Source: Methanospirillum sp. (GTDB lineage Archaea; Halobacteriota; Methanomicrobia; Methanomicrobiales; Methanospirillaceae). From it: a stretch of 64,000 bases of DNA. Position 1 is the first letter of the stretch; each line of letters starts with the position of its first letter. The notes below the pieces were generated by a model, which made no database searches, was not told the DNA's origin, and was given only the letters and a program-made list of their open reading frames with translations. Made by a program: the position numbers and the translations under genes. The DNA lies in the NCBI GenBank assembly GCA_012728895.1, contig JAAYEG010000040.1:1-64000 (forward strand). Direction: 5' to 3'. Below, in pieces: positions 33,988 to 43,267 of this stretch.

Positions 33988-35099
33988 GGGTCGGCGGGCT
34001 CGCGCCCGCGGCGACCGAGCTCGCCGAGAGCCTGGCATCCCGGGGCCTCGAGGTCCACTTCTTCACCCGGGCGGGCAGCGAGACCCGGGGCGACCGGGCG
34101 GTGATCGAAGGCGTCACCTACCACTTCTGCCGTCCCGAGGGCCCCAACATCGTCGACTACTGCCGGTCGATGTCGGCCCGGATGGTCGAGGCCTTCCGCC
34201 GGGAGGACGACCCCCCGTTCGACGTGCTCCACTTCCACGACTGGCACGCGGTGGACGCGCTCCACGAGCTCCGGGACCGGGTCACGGTCTTCTCGTTCCA
34301 CTCGACCGAGTACGGCAGGAACGGGGGCTCTTTCGGGGGCTGGTGGGAGTTCGACGAGATCTCGGGCAAGGAGTGGTACGCCGGCTTCGTCTCGACCCTG
34401 GTGATGACCGTCTCGCACCACACGCGGACCGAGGTGATGTGGCTCTACGGGGTGCCGGGGTGGAAGTGCGCGGTGGTCCCGAACGGGGTCCGGCCCGAGC
34501 GGTTCTGGAGGCCCGTCGACCCCGGGTCCGTCAAGAAGCGCTACGGGATCCACCCGCTGGCCCCGCTCGTCCTGTTCGTCGGCCGGCTCGCGTTCCAGAA
34601 GGGGCCGGACCTCCTGCTCGAGGCGGTCCCCCACGTGCTCCGGAAGCGCTGGGACGTCCAGTTCATCGTCGCGGGGACCGGGCAGATGGCGGAGGACCTC
34701 CGGGAGCGGGCGCGGGGCCTCCCCGTCCAGTTCCCCGGGTACGTCTCGGGCGAGGACCACCTGGACCTCCTGAACGCCGCGGACGTCGTGGTGATCCCGA
34801 GCCGGAACGAGCCGTTCGGCCTGGTCCTGACCGAGGCCTGGTCCGCGGAGCGGTGCGTGGTCGCGACGGACGTCGGCGGGCTCTCGGAGAACATCGAGCC
34901 GTTCGTCGACGCGATCCGGGTGCCGGTCCACCCCGAGTCGATCGCCTGGGGGATCAACTACGTGATCGACAACCCGCAGTACATCCGGTCGCTCGGGCGG
35001 GCGGGCCGGAAGAAGGTCGTGGAGCGGTTCGACTGGGACCTGGTGACCGGGGAGGCCCTCGAGGTCTACGCGCGCGCGCAGGCCCTACGGGCCCGTTAG
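33885..35099 (+). CDS. Glycosyltransferase family 4, glycogen-synthase-like
   Basis: 404 residues from ATG 33885, with AGGTGAGAG directly upstream. It starts KIAFFCWESLHAVRVGGLAP, where VGGLAPAATELAESL is the nucleotide-sugar loop, and includes HDWHAVDALHELRD, VPNGVRPERF and the EX7E motif in RNEPFGLVLTEAW near 310. Such archaeal GT4 enzymes use ADP- or UDP-glucose to extend alpha-1,4-glucan. Its neighbours make it the synthase of this cluster. An overlap of 103 bases with the GH57 gene leaves no shorter sensible start before KIAFFCWE, so the overlap seems real. Confidence 0.92.
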   Translation: MPESRGVAADDAGAGRRTGPQKIAFFCWESLHAVRVGGLAPAATELAESLASRGLEVHFFTRAGSETRGDRAVIEGVTYHFCRPEGPNIVDYCRSMSARMVEAFRREDDPPFDVLHFHDWHAVDALHELRDRVTVFSFHSTEYGRNGGSFGGWWEFDEISGKEWYAGFVSTLVMTVSHHTRTEVMWLYGVPGWKCAVVPNGVRPERFWRPVDPGSVKKRYGIHPLAPLVLFVGRLAFQKGPDLLLEAVPHVLRKRWDVQFIVAGTGQMAEDLRERARGLPVQFPGYVSGEDHLDLLNAADVVVIPSRNEPFGLVLTEAWSAERCVVATDVGGLSENIEPFVDAIRVPVHPESIAWGINYVIDNPQYIRSLGRAGRKKVVERFDWDLVTGEALEVYARAQALRAR

Positions 35100-35112
35100 G
35101 GGGGAGCCTGGC

Positions 35113-37032
35113 ATGACGGACGCGGTCCTCCCCCTCGCGCCGCTCTCGGAGTTCGACCGGCACCTCTTCCGCGAGGGGACCCATTTCTCGCTCGCGTCGG
35201 TGCTCGGGGCCCACCCCGGCGCCCTGGACGGCGAGCGCGGGACCGCGTTCCGTGTCTGGGCCCCGAACGCGGCCCGCGTCTCGCTCCTCGGCGACTTCAA
35301 CGGCTGGCACCCCGACGCCCATCCGCTCCATCCGGCCGGGGACGGGACGGGGCTCTTCTCGGGCTTCGTCCCGGGTCTCGGTCCGGGCGAGCGCTACAAG
35401 TACCGCGTCGCGTCGCGCCACGCCGGGTTCGTCTCGGACCGGGCCGACCCGGTCGCGTTCGCGGCCGAGCACCCGCCCGGGACGGCGTCCCGGGTCGCGG
35501 ACCTCTCGTACACCTGGTCGGACGGGAGTTGGCTCGCGGAGCGGGGGTCCCGGCAGTCCCGCGAGGCACCTGTCTCGTGCTACGAGGTCCACGCCGGCTC
35601 CTGGCGGCGGGACCCGTCCGAGCCGGGCCGCCCGCTCTCGTGGGGCGAGCTGGCCGACCCCCTGGTCGACCACGTCGCCGACCTGGGGTTCACCCACGTC
35701 GAGCTGATGCCGGTGATGGAGCACCCGTTCTACCCCTCCTGGGGCTACCAGTGCCTGGGCTACTTCGCCCCGACCGCGCGGCACGGGGCGCCGCAGGACC
35801 TGATGCGCTTTATCGACCGGCTCCACCAGGCAGGGATCGGGGTGATCCTGGACTGGGTCCCGAGCCACTTCCCGACCGACGGGCACGGGCTCGCCTTCTT
35901 CGACGGGACGCACCTCTACGAGCACGCCCACCCGCTCCAGCGGCTCCACCCCGAGTGGGGGTCGGCCGTCTTCAACCTGGGGCGCAACGAAGTCCGGGCG
36001 TTCCTGGGCTCCTCGGCCCGTTTCTGGGTCGAGCGCTACCACGCGGACGGCCTCCGGGTCGATGCGGTCGCGTCGATGCTCTACCTCGACTACGGGCGGA
36101 GGCCCGGGGAGTGGGTCCCGAACGTCCACGGCGGGCGGGAATCGCTCGAGGCGGTCTCGTTCCTCCGGGAACTGAACCACGCGGTCCTGGCCGCGCACCC
36201 CGGGACGCTGATGTGCGCCGAGGAATCGACGGCCTGGCCGCTCGTGACCCGCCCGCCGTACACGGGCGGGCTCGGCTTCTCGCTCAAGTGGAACATGGGC
36301 TGGATGCACGACTCGCTCGCCTACTTCGCGCGGGACCCGGTCTTCCGGCGGTACCACCACGGCGAGATGACCTTCTCGACCGCCTACGCCTGGAGCGAGG
36401 ACTACGTGCTCCCGCTCTCGCACGACGAGGTGGTCCACATGAAGGGCTCGCTCCTCGACCGGATGCCGGGCGACGACTGGCAGCGGCGGGCGAACCTCCG
36501 CCTCCTGCTCGGGCACCTCTTCACGCACCCGGGCAAGAAGCTCCTCTTCATGGGCGGCGAGTTCGGGCAGGAGGCGGAGTGGAACTTTGACGCCTCGCTC
36601 GACTGGCACCTGCTCGCCGACGAGCGGCACGCCGGGATCCTCCGGTTCACCCGGGACGCCGCGCGGCTCTACCGGGACCTGCCCGCCCTCCACGAGCGCG
36701 ACCACGACCCGGGCGGCTTCGCCTGGGTGGTGGGCGGGGACGCGGACCAGTCGGTCTTCGTTCACCTCCGTCGGGGGGCCGCGCCCGGCGCGGCGGCGCT
36801 CGTGGTCCTGAACGCGACCCCGGTGACCCGGCACCCCTACCGGGTCGGGGTGCCGTGCCCGGGCCGGTGGCGGGAGGTGCTGAACAGCGACGCCGCGGAG
36901 TACGGCGGGTCCGGGGCCGGGAACCTGGGCGGGGTTCCGGCCGAGCCGGTCCCGTCCCACGGCTACCCGCAGTCGCTCGTGCTGGTGCTGCCCCCGCTCG
37001 CCTGCCTGGTGCTGGTCCCGGAGGGGGCGTGA
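35113..37032 (+). CDS. glgB: 1,4-alpha-glucan branching enzyme (GH13)
   Basis: 639 residues from ATG 35113. An N-terminal CBM48-like domain (RVWAPNAARVSLLGDFNGW) is followed by the GH13 barrel: SWGYQCLGYFAPTAR, HADGLRVDAVASML (catalytic Asp in GLRVDA), LMCAEEST (Glu) and VLPLSHDEVVHMKGSLL (transition-state Asp). The C-terminal beta domain starts near 560. It forms alpha-1,6 branches in glycogen. It is shorter than enterobacterial GlgB, lacking the first N-terminal module. It overlaps the next GH57 gene as GTGA. Confidence 0.95.
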   Translation: MTDAVLPLAPLSEFDRHLFREGTHFSLASVLGAHPGALDGERGTAFRVWAPNAARVSLLGDFNGWHPDAHPLHPAGDGTGLFSGFVPGLGPGERYKYRVASRHAGFVSDRADPVAFAAEHPPGTASRVADLSYTWSDGSWLAERGSRQSREAPVSCYEVHAGSWRRDPSEPGRPLSWGELADPLVDHVADLGFTHVELMPVMEHPFYPSWGYQCLGYFAPTARHGAPQDLMRFIDRLHQAGIGVILDWVPSHFPTDGHGLAFFDGTHLYEHAHPLQRLHPEWGSAVFNLGRNEVRAFLGSSARFWVERYHADGLRVDAVASMLYLDYGRRPGEWVPNVHGGRESLEAVSFLRELNHAVLAAHPGTLMCAEESTAWPLVTRPPYTGGLGFSLKWNMGWMHDSLAYFARDPVFRRYHHGEMTFSTAYAWSEDYVLPLSHDEVVHMKGSLLDRMPGDDWQRRANLRLLLGHLFTHPGKKLLFMGGEFGQEAEWNFDASLDWHLLADERHAGILRFTRDAARLYRDLPALHERDHDPGGFAWVVGGDADQSVFVHLRRGAAPGAAALVVLNATPVTRHPYRVGVPCPGRWREVLNSDAAEYGGSGAGNLGGVPAEPVPSHGYPQSLVLVLPPLACLVLVPEGA

Positions 37033-39407
37033 CCGACCGAGCGGTCTGCGTCCACGGCCACTTCTACCAGCCGCCGCGCGAGGACCCCTGGCTCGAGGAG
37101 GTGGACCTCCAGCCCTCGGCCGCCCCGTTCCCGGACTGGAACGAGCGGGTCACGGCCGAGTGCTACCGGCCCTTCACGGCGGCGCGGGTGCTCGCGCCCG
37201 ACGGTCGGATCTCGTCGATCGTCAACCTCTTCTCGCGCTGCTCGTTCAACGTCGGCCCGACCCTGCTCACCTGGCTCGAACGGAGGGCTCCCGACGTCTA
37301 CGCCGCGGTCCTGGAGGCCGACCGCGAGGCCCTCGCGCGGTACGGCCACGGGGCCGCGCTGGCCCAGGGCTACCACCACGCGATCCTGCCGCTCGCGGAC
37401 CCGCGCGACCGCGTCACCGAGGTGGCCTGGGGGGTCCGCGACTTCGAGCGCCGGTTCGACCGCCCCCCCGAGGGGTTCTGGCTCCCCGAGCTCGCGGTCG
37501 ACGTCCCGACCCTGGAGGCGCTCGCGGCCCACGGGATCCGGTTCACGCTCCTGGCGCCCCACCAGGCGGCGCGGGTCCGGGTCCCCGGGGGCGCCTGGCG
37601 GGAGGTGGACCGGCTCTCGCTCGACCTCTCCCGCCCGTACCGGTGCCCGCTTCCCTCCGGTGACTCGATCGCGGTCTTCTTCTACGACGGGGCGACGGCC
37701 GACGCGCTCGCGTTCGGGGACCTGCTCTCGAACGGCTCCCGGTTCTCGGACCGCCTGGCCCGGGGGCTCTCGGGCGAGGACCGGGCCCAGCTGGTCTCGG
37801 TCGCGGTCGACGGCGAGACCTTCGGCCACCACAGGAAGTTCGGGGAGATGGCGCTCGCCCGGGCCCTCGCGGAGCTGGAGGGGCGCCACCGGCTCCGGGT
37901 GACGGTCTACGGCGAGTTCCTCGAGGCCCACCCGCCGGAGCGGGAGGTCCAGGTGCGGGAGCTGACCTCCTGGTCGTGCGCGCACGGGGTCGAGCGCTGG
38001 CGGGCGGACTGCGGCTGCGCGACCGGGACCCACCCGGGCTGGTCGCAGGCCTGGCGCCCGGTCCTCCGCCGGGCCCTCCAGGACCTGCGCGACCGGCTCC
38101 GGCCGGCGTTCGAGGCGGGGGCCGGCCCCCTCCTGTCCGACCCCTGGAGGGCCCGGGACGCCTACATCGACCTGGTCCGCGATCCGTCCGGCCCCGCCCG
38201 GGAGGCGTTCTTCGCGGCGCACGCCGCCCGCCCCCTCTCCCCGGGCGAGGAGCACCTGGTCCTCGCGCACCTGGAGCTCCAGCGCCACCTGCTGATGTGC
38301 TTCACCTCGTGCGGCTGGTTCTTCGACGACATCGCGGGGATCGAGCCGGTCCAGGTCCTCCGGTACGCGGCCCGGGCCTGCCAGCTCGCCCGCCACCTCT
38401 CCCTGCCCGACCCCGCCCCGGCCCTGGTCGAGGCGCTCCGGGGGGCGCGAGGCAACACGCCGGCCGCCCCGGACGGGGCCGCGGTCTGGGCGCGGCAGGT
38501 CGCGCCGGCCGAGCTCGACTGGCCGCGGCTCGCGGCCCACCTCGCCGTGAAGGCGCTCTGGGCCGACGCGCCCTGCGCGTTCCGGGAGGGGCCGTACGCG
38601 GTCGCGTGCGAGGCCTGCGACCGCTCGGCGGACGGCGACCGCCTCTTCGCGGCCGGCGCCCTCGGAGTCGAGGCCTCGCGGACCCTGGAGTGCCGGGCTT
38701 TCTCGTTCGGGGTCCTCGTCGGTCCGGACGGGGCGGCCAGGGTCGGCATCGGCCCGCCGGGGTCCCCCGTCTGCCCGGGCCCGGACCGGCTTGCGGAGTC
38801 CTTCCCCGACCACCTCTACGGGCCGGAGGCGCTCGGGCTCCGGGCGCGGCGGGACCTCTACGAGCGGCTGATGCGCCGGGCGGCCGACGAGACCACGGTG
38901 ACCTGCGCCCCGCTCGCGGCCGGCCGCCGGCCGCTCCTCGCCGCCCTCGCCCCGCTCGGGCTCGTCCCGCCCCCCTCGTTCGCGGCGCCGGTCGCGCTCG
39001 CCCTCGAGGGGGAGGTCCTCGCGCTCCTCGGCTCCGCGCCCTGCGATACGGCCCGGCTCGCCCCGGCCGCCGCCGGGCTCGCCCCCCTCGCCGGGCTGTA
39101 CGACGCCCCGCGGCTCCGCCGGGCGCTCGAGGAGGCCCTCCGCGGGGCGCTGGAGCGGGCCGCTGCCGGGTTCCCGGACCCGTCGCCGCTCGCGGAGTTC
39201 TCGCGGATCGTCGCCGCCGCGGGGCCGCTCGCGCTCCAGCCCGATCTCTGGTCCCTTCAGAACCTATACATGGCGACCGCGCAGAAGTACTATTCACCCA
39301 TGGCAGCAGACGGGCGACGGGGAGGGGACCTGCCGGGCCCCCGCGAACGGGCGTGGGAGGCCCGGTTCGCCCGGCTCGCCGGGTTCCTCGGGGTGCGCCT
39401 CCCGTGA
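37029..39407 (+). CDS. GH57 glycoside hydrolase with C-terminal DUF3536-type region
   Basis: 792 residues from GTG 37029. Motif 1 is VHGHFYQPPREDPW, motif 3 is FWLPELAVDVPTL (Glu nucleophile), motif 4 is VAVDGETFGHHRKFG (Asp acid/base), and a long helical DUF3536-type region with repeated DIAGIEPVQVLRYAARA follows after about 400. Family members of this kind hydrolyse or transfer alpha-1,4-glucan and act in archaeal glycogen breakdown. It is translationally coupled to both neighbours (GTGA overlaps on each side). The region after about 620 is not assigned. Confidence 0.9.
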   Translation: MTDRAVCVHGHFYQPPREDPWLEEVDLQPSAAPFPDWNERVTAECYRPFTAARVLAPDGRISSIVNLFSRCSFNVGPTLLTWLERRAPDVYAAVLEADREALARYGHGAALAQGYHHAILPLADPRDRVTEVAWGVRDFERRFDRPPEGFWLPELAVDVPTLEALAAHGIRFTLLAPHQAARVRVPGGAWREVDRLSLDLSRPYRCPLPSGDSIAVFFYDGATADALAFGDLLSNGSRFSDRLARGLSGEDRAQLVSVAVDGETFGHHRKFGEMALARALAELEGRHRLRVTVYGEFLEAHPPEREVQVRELTSWSCAHGVERWRADCGCATGTHPGWSQAWRPVLRRALQDLRDRLRPAFEAGAGPLLSDPWRARDAYIDLVRDPSGPAREAFFAAHAARPLSPGEEHLVLAHLELQRHLLMCFTSCGWFFDDIAGIEPVQVLRYAARACQLARHLSLPDPAPALVEALRGARGNTPAAPDGAAVWARQVAPAELDWPRLAAHLAVKALWADAPCAFREGPYAVACEACDRSADGDRLFAAGALGVEASRTLECRAFSFGVLVGPDGAARVGIGPPGSPVCPGPDRLAESFPDHLYGPEALGLRARRDLYERLMRRAADETTVTCAPLAAGRRPLLAALAPLGLVPPPSFAAPVALALEGEVLALLGSAPCDTARLAPAAAGLAPLAGLYDAPRLRRALEEALRGALERAAAGFPDPSPLAEFSRIVAAAGPLALQPDLWSLQNLYMATAQKYYSPMAADGRRGGDLPGPRERAWEARFARLAGFLGVRLP

Positions 39408-40933
39408 GCGGCGCCGTCCTTTCCCGGCGCACGAGCGGGGTGCTCTGCCACGTCACCTCGCTCCCCTCGCGGTTCGGGTGCGGCGACCTGGGGCCGGCGG
39501 CCCACCGGTTCGCCGACCTGCTGGCCGACGGAGCGCAGTCCCTCTGGCAGGTCCTCCCGCTCGCCCCAACAGGGCCGGGCAACTCGCCGTACGCGAGCCC
39601 CTCGGTCTTCGCGGGGAACACGCTCCTCGTGTCTCCCGAGTCTCTCGCGGCGGACGGCTACCTGGACCCGGGGGAGCTCGCCTCCCCGCCGGCCTTCCCC
39701 GGGGGCCGGGTCGACTACGGAACCGTCGCCGCCTGGAAAAACCCGCTCCTCGCCCGGGCTGCCCGGCGGCTGCTCGAGAACCCGCCGCCCGGTTTCGAAA
39801 CGTTCCTGGCCCGCGAGGCCGGCTGGCTCGAGGACCACTGCCTCTTCGTGGCCTGCCGCGAGAGGTACGGCGGCGTCCCCTGGCCCGACTGGCCCGCCGG
39901 GCTCGCGGTCCGCGAGCCCGGCGCCCTCGAGGCGGCCAGCGAAAGCCTCCGGGAGCGGTGCGAGGTCGAGCAGGCGCTCCAGTTCCTCTTCGACGGGCAG
40001 TGGCGGCGGCTCCGGGAGCACTGCGCAGCCCGCGGCATCGGCCTTGTCGGGGACCTTCCGATCTACGTCACCTGGGACTCTGCCGACGTCTGGGCCCGGC
40101 CCGGGCACTTCCGGCTCGACGCCGCCCTCCGACCCGAGGCGGTCGCGGGCGTGCCCCCGGACTACTTCTCGGCCGACGGCCAGCGGTGGGGCAACCCGCT
40201 CTACCGCTGGGAGGTTCACCGCGACGGGGGCTACGCCTGGTGGACGGCCCGGCTGGCCCGCGCGGCCGCCCTCTTCGACGTCGTCCGGCTCGACCACTTC
40301 GTGGGCTTCGCCGAGTACTGGGAGGTCCCGGCCGGCGAGCCGACCGCCCGGAACGGGGCCTGGCGGCCCGGCCCGGGGAGAGATCTCTTCCGGCCCGTCC
40401 TCGACGCCCTCCCCTCGCTCGCCCTGGTGGCCGAGGACCTGGGGCACGTCACCCCCGGCGTCACCGCCCTGCGGGAGGCGCTCGGGGTCCCCGGGATGCG
40501 CGTCCTCCTCCTCGGGCTCGGGACGGGGATGGCCGCGAGCCCGCACGCGCCCCACCACCACGAGCGGGAGACGGTCCTCTATTCCGGGACCCACGACAGC
40601 CCGACCGCCGCCGGCTGGTGGGAGGAGGCCTCCCCCGAGGACCGGGCCGCCCTCGACCGCTACCTCGGGCGGACGGTGGGGCGCGCGGAGGTCGCCGACG
40701 CGCTGATCCGGCTCTGCATGCAGTCGGTCGCGGCGACGCTCATCGTCCCGCTCCAGGACCTGCTCGGGCTCGGCTCCGGCGCCCGGATGAACACCCCGGG
40801 GACGGCCTTTGGGAACTGGGAGTGGCGCTGCCCGGAGGGCGCGCTCACCCCCGCCCTGGCGGCCCGCCTCGCCGACCTGGCGGCGACCTACGACCGGGCG
40901 CCGCGCCCCCCCTCCGAACCCCCACGGACGTGA
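39404..40933 (+). CDS. malQ: 4-alpha-glucanotransferase (amylomaltase)
   Basis: 509 residues from GTG 39404 (GTGA overlap with the previous gene). GH77 features: TSGVLCHVTSLPSRFGCGDL, PLAPTGPGNSPYAS, GLVGDLPIYV, then VRLDHFVGFAEYW (catalytic Asp in VRLDHF), LVAEDLGHV (Glu) and SGTHDSPTAAGWW (Asp). It transfers maltodextrin segments and so recycles the short glucans left by phosphorylase. Five bases separate its stop from glgP. Confidence 0.95.
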   Translation: MSGAVLSRRTSGVLCHVTSLPSRFGCGDLGPAAHRFADLLADGAQSLWQVLPLAPTGPGNSPYASPSVFAGNTLLVSPESLAADGYLDPGELASPPAFPGGRVDYGTVAAWKNPLLARAARRLLENPPPGFETFLAREAGWLEDHCLFVACRERYGGVPWPDWPAGLAVREPGALEAASESLRERCEVEQALQFLFDGQWRRLREHCAARGIGLVGDLPIYVTWDSADVWARPGHFRLDAALRPEAVAGVPPDYFSADGQRWGNPLYRWEVHRDGGYAWWTARLARAAALFDVVRLDHFVGFAEYWEVPAGEPTARNGAWRPGPGRDLFRPVLDALPSLALVAEDLGHVTPGVTALREALGVPGMRVLLLGLGTGMAASPHAPHHHERETVLYSGTHDSPTAAGWWEEASPEDRAALDRYLGRTVGRAEVADALIRLCMQSVAATLIVPLQDLLGLGSGARMNTPGTAFGNWEWRCPEGALTPALAARLADLAATYDRAPRPPSEPPRT

Positions 40934-40938
40934 TCTCC

Positions 40939-43140
40939 ATGGAACGATACCCCGACTTCCCCCAGATCCCCGAGCGGCTCTCGGGGCTCGTCGACCTCGC
41001 CTACAACCTCTGGTGGTCCTGGCACCCCGAGGCCCGCCTGCTCTTCAAGCAGCTCTCGCACCCGCTCTGGAAGGAGTGCGTCCACAACCCGATCCGGCTC
41101 ATGCACCACCTCCCGGCGGACGTCTTCGACGAGGCGGCCACGGACCCGGACTACCTCCTCCGCTACGACATCGTGATGCACCGGTTCCGCCGGTACATGG
41201 ACGAGCGGAACGGGTGGTTCCAGGAGGCCTACGGCGAGGGGGGGAACGGGATGCGGATCGCCTACTTCTCGGCCGAGTTCGGGCTCCACCACTCGCTCCC
41301 GTTCTACGCCGGCGGTCTCGGGTTCCTGGCGGGGGACCACCTCAAGGAGTGCTCCGACCTCCACGTCCCGGTGGTCGGGGTCGGGTTCATGTACGCGGAC
41401 GGCTACCTCCACCAGAGGCTCACCCCCGACGGCTGGCAGGAGGACATCGTCGAGACCCTGGACCGGGCGGCCGCGCCGATCACGCAGGTCGCCGGCCCGG
41501 ACGGGAAGCCGCTGGAGGTGACCGTCCCCCTGATGGACCCGGACCTCCTGGCCTACGTCTGGCGGGTCGACGTGGGCCGGGTCCCGCTCTATCTCCTGGA
41601 CACGGACCACCCCGCGAACCCCCCGGAGTACCGCTCGATCTCGAGCCGGCTCTACACCGGGGACCGCGAGCTCCGGCTCCGGCAGGAGATCGTGCTCGGG
41701 GTCGGCGGGCGGCGGATGCTCGCGGCCCTGGGGGTCGAGTTCTCGGCGGTCCACCTCAACGAGGGCCACCCGGCCTTCGCCCTGCTCGAGCTCCTCCGCG
41801 AGCGGGTCGAGGAGGGGACCCCGTTCGACCAGGCGGTCCGCGAGGTGCGCGGGACCTCGATCTTCACGACACACACCCCGGTCCCGGCCGGGTTCGACGT
41901 CTTCTCCGACGACCTGATCACGAAGGCGTTCAACTCCTACCCCGCGTCGCTCGGGCTCTCGACCGAGGAGTTCCTCTCGCTCGGGCGCGACCCCGCCTCC
42001 CCCGGCTCGGGGTTCAACATGGCGATGCTCGCGCTCCGGCTCTGCGGGCACGCGAACGCGGTCTCGGAGCGGCACGGCCAGGTCTCGCGCGAGCTCTTCG
42101 GCGGGCTCTGGCCGGGCCGGCCGATTGACCAGGTCCCGGTCGGCTCGATCACGAACGGGGTCCACCTCCCGACCTGGCTCAACTCCCGGATGGCCGCGCT
42201 CTTCGACCGCCACTTCTTCGAGACCAGCCCGAACTGGCTCGAGGAGCACGACGTTTCGGCGATCTGGAAGCTGGTCGACGCGATCCCGGACGGCGAGCTC
42301 TGGAACCTCCACATCGCGCTCAAGGCGAAGCTCCTGAACCGGATGCGCGAGCGGCGCCGGCGGGTCTTCGCGGGCGGGAACGAGGACCCGGGCCGGTTCG
42401 TGGCCGAGGGGGTGATGATGGACCCGTCGGTCCTGACGATCGGGTTCGCCCGCCGGTTCTCGACCTACAAGCGGGCCGACCTGGTCTTCCGGGACCCCGA
42501 GCGGCTCCGGCGGATCCTGACCCACAAGAAGCGGCCGGTCCAGCTGATCTTCGCGGGGAAGGCGCACCCGAGCGACGAGGAGGGGAAGCGGATGCTCCAG
42601 CGGATCTACGGGTTCGCCCGCCGGCCCGAGTTCGAGGGGCGGATCGCGTTCCTGGAGGACTACGGCGAGCAGACCGCGCAGTACCTGGTCCACGGCGTCG
42701 ACGTCTGGCTCAACAACCCGCTTCCGCCGATGGAGGCCTCGGGGACGAGCGGGATGAAGGCCGCGATGAACGGGGTCGTGAACTGCTCGATCCTGGACGG
42801 CTGGTGGCTGGAGGGCTTCAACGGCGTGAACGGCTGGGCCTTCGGGGGCGAGGCGCAGGGCGGGGACCGGTCGAACTCCGACGCGGAGGCGATCTACCGC
42901 CTGCTCGAGGAGGAGATCACCCCGCTCTACTACCGGAAGGGGCTCGACGGGGTGCCGCACGACTGGGTCCGGCTGATGAAGGCCTCGATCCGGTGCTGCG
43001 CCCCCCGCTTCTCGGCCCGCCGGATGGTCAAGGAGTACGTCGGGCACTACTACCCGCACCTGCTCAGCTGCGCGGCCTCGGGGTTCGAGGTCTGCCCGGT
43101 CGACCCCCCTGAACTCTCTCTCGCCGGCCGGGAGGGATAG
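40939..43140 (+). CDS. glgP: Alpha-glucan (glycogen) phosphorylase
   Basis: 733 residues from ATG 40939. It belongs to the archaeal/short type (GT35): NLWWSWHPEARLLF at the N-terminus, AYFSAEFGLHHSLPFYAGGL, HLNEGHPAFALLE, TTHTPVPAGFDVF, and near the end EASGTSGMKAAMNGVVNCS, the phosphate/pyridoxal-phosphate region containing the lysine of GMKAAMNG. It releases glucose-1-phosphate from alpha-glucan ends. It closes the glucan cluster; a 127-base gap with a new promoter separates it from the pilin operons. Confidence 0.94.
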   Translation: MERYPDFPQIPERLSGLVDLAYNLWWSWHPEARLLFKQLSHPLWKECVHNPIRLMHHLPADVFDEAATDPDYLLRYDIVMHRFRRYMDERNGWFQEAYGEGGNGMRIAYFSAEFGLHHSLPFYAGGLGFLAGDHLKECSDLHVPVVGVGFMYADGYLHQRLTPDGWQEDIVETLDRAAAPITQVAGPDGKPLEVTVPLMDPDLLAYVWRVDVGRVPLYLLDTDHPANPPEYRSISSRLYTGDRELRLRQEIVLGVGGRRMLAALGVEFSAVHLNEGHPAFALLELLRERVEEGTPFDQAVREVRGTSIFTTHTPVPAGFDVFSDDLITKAFNSYPASLGLSTEEFLSLGRDPASPGSGFNMAMLALRLCGHANAVSERHGQVSRELFGGLWPGRPIDQVPVGSITNGVHLPTWLNSRMAALFDRHFFETSPNWLEEHDVSAIWKLVDAIPDGELWNLHIALKAKLLNRMRERRRRVFAGGNEDPGRFVAEGVMMDPSVLTIGFARRFSTYKRADLVFRDPERLRRILTHKKRPVQLIFAGKAHPSDEEGKRMLQRIYGFARRPEFEGRIAFLEDYGEQTAQYLVHGVDVWLNNPLPPMEASGTSGMKAAMNGVVNCSILDGWWLEGFNGVNGWAFGGEAQGGDRSNSDAEAIYRLLEEEITPLYYRKGLDGVPHDWVRLMKASIRCCAPRFSARRMVKEYVGHYYPHLLSCAASGFEVCPVDPPELSLAGREG

Positions 43141-43233
43141 GCCCCGCCCCTCGCCGGGAACCGCCGGCCCGGGGCAGGGAAGCCGGCGATTTATCCCCCC
43201 CCGCGGCCCCGGTCCAGGACGAGAGAAAAGCAA

Positions 43234-43241
43234 CATTTATG
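43234..43241 (+). promoter_or_regulatory. Promoter of pilin operon A
   Basis: CATTTATG in an AT island (GAGAGAAAAGCAACATTTATGATAAC) preceded by an A/G-rich BRE-like stretch, 27-34 bases before ATG 43268. It suits a leaderless or very short-leader transcript of the first pilin operon. Confidence 0.6.
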
Positions 43242-43267
43242 ATAACTTTCTGCATATAGTTCCCGTA

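Noticed and set aside
30595-34038. Very long open frame on the minus strand opposite the beta-helix and GH57 genes (about 1147 codons)
   Set aside because: It is an antisense shadow caused by the extreme GC content; the translation is charged and proline/arginine-rich with no family motif, while the plus strand carries clear domains.
40888-43236. 782-codon minus-strand frame opposite glgP
   Set aside because: Same GC-driven artefact; glgP motifs are on the plus strand.
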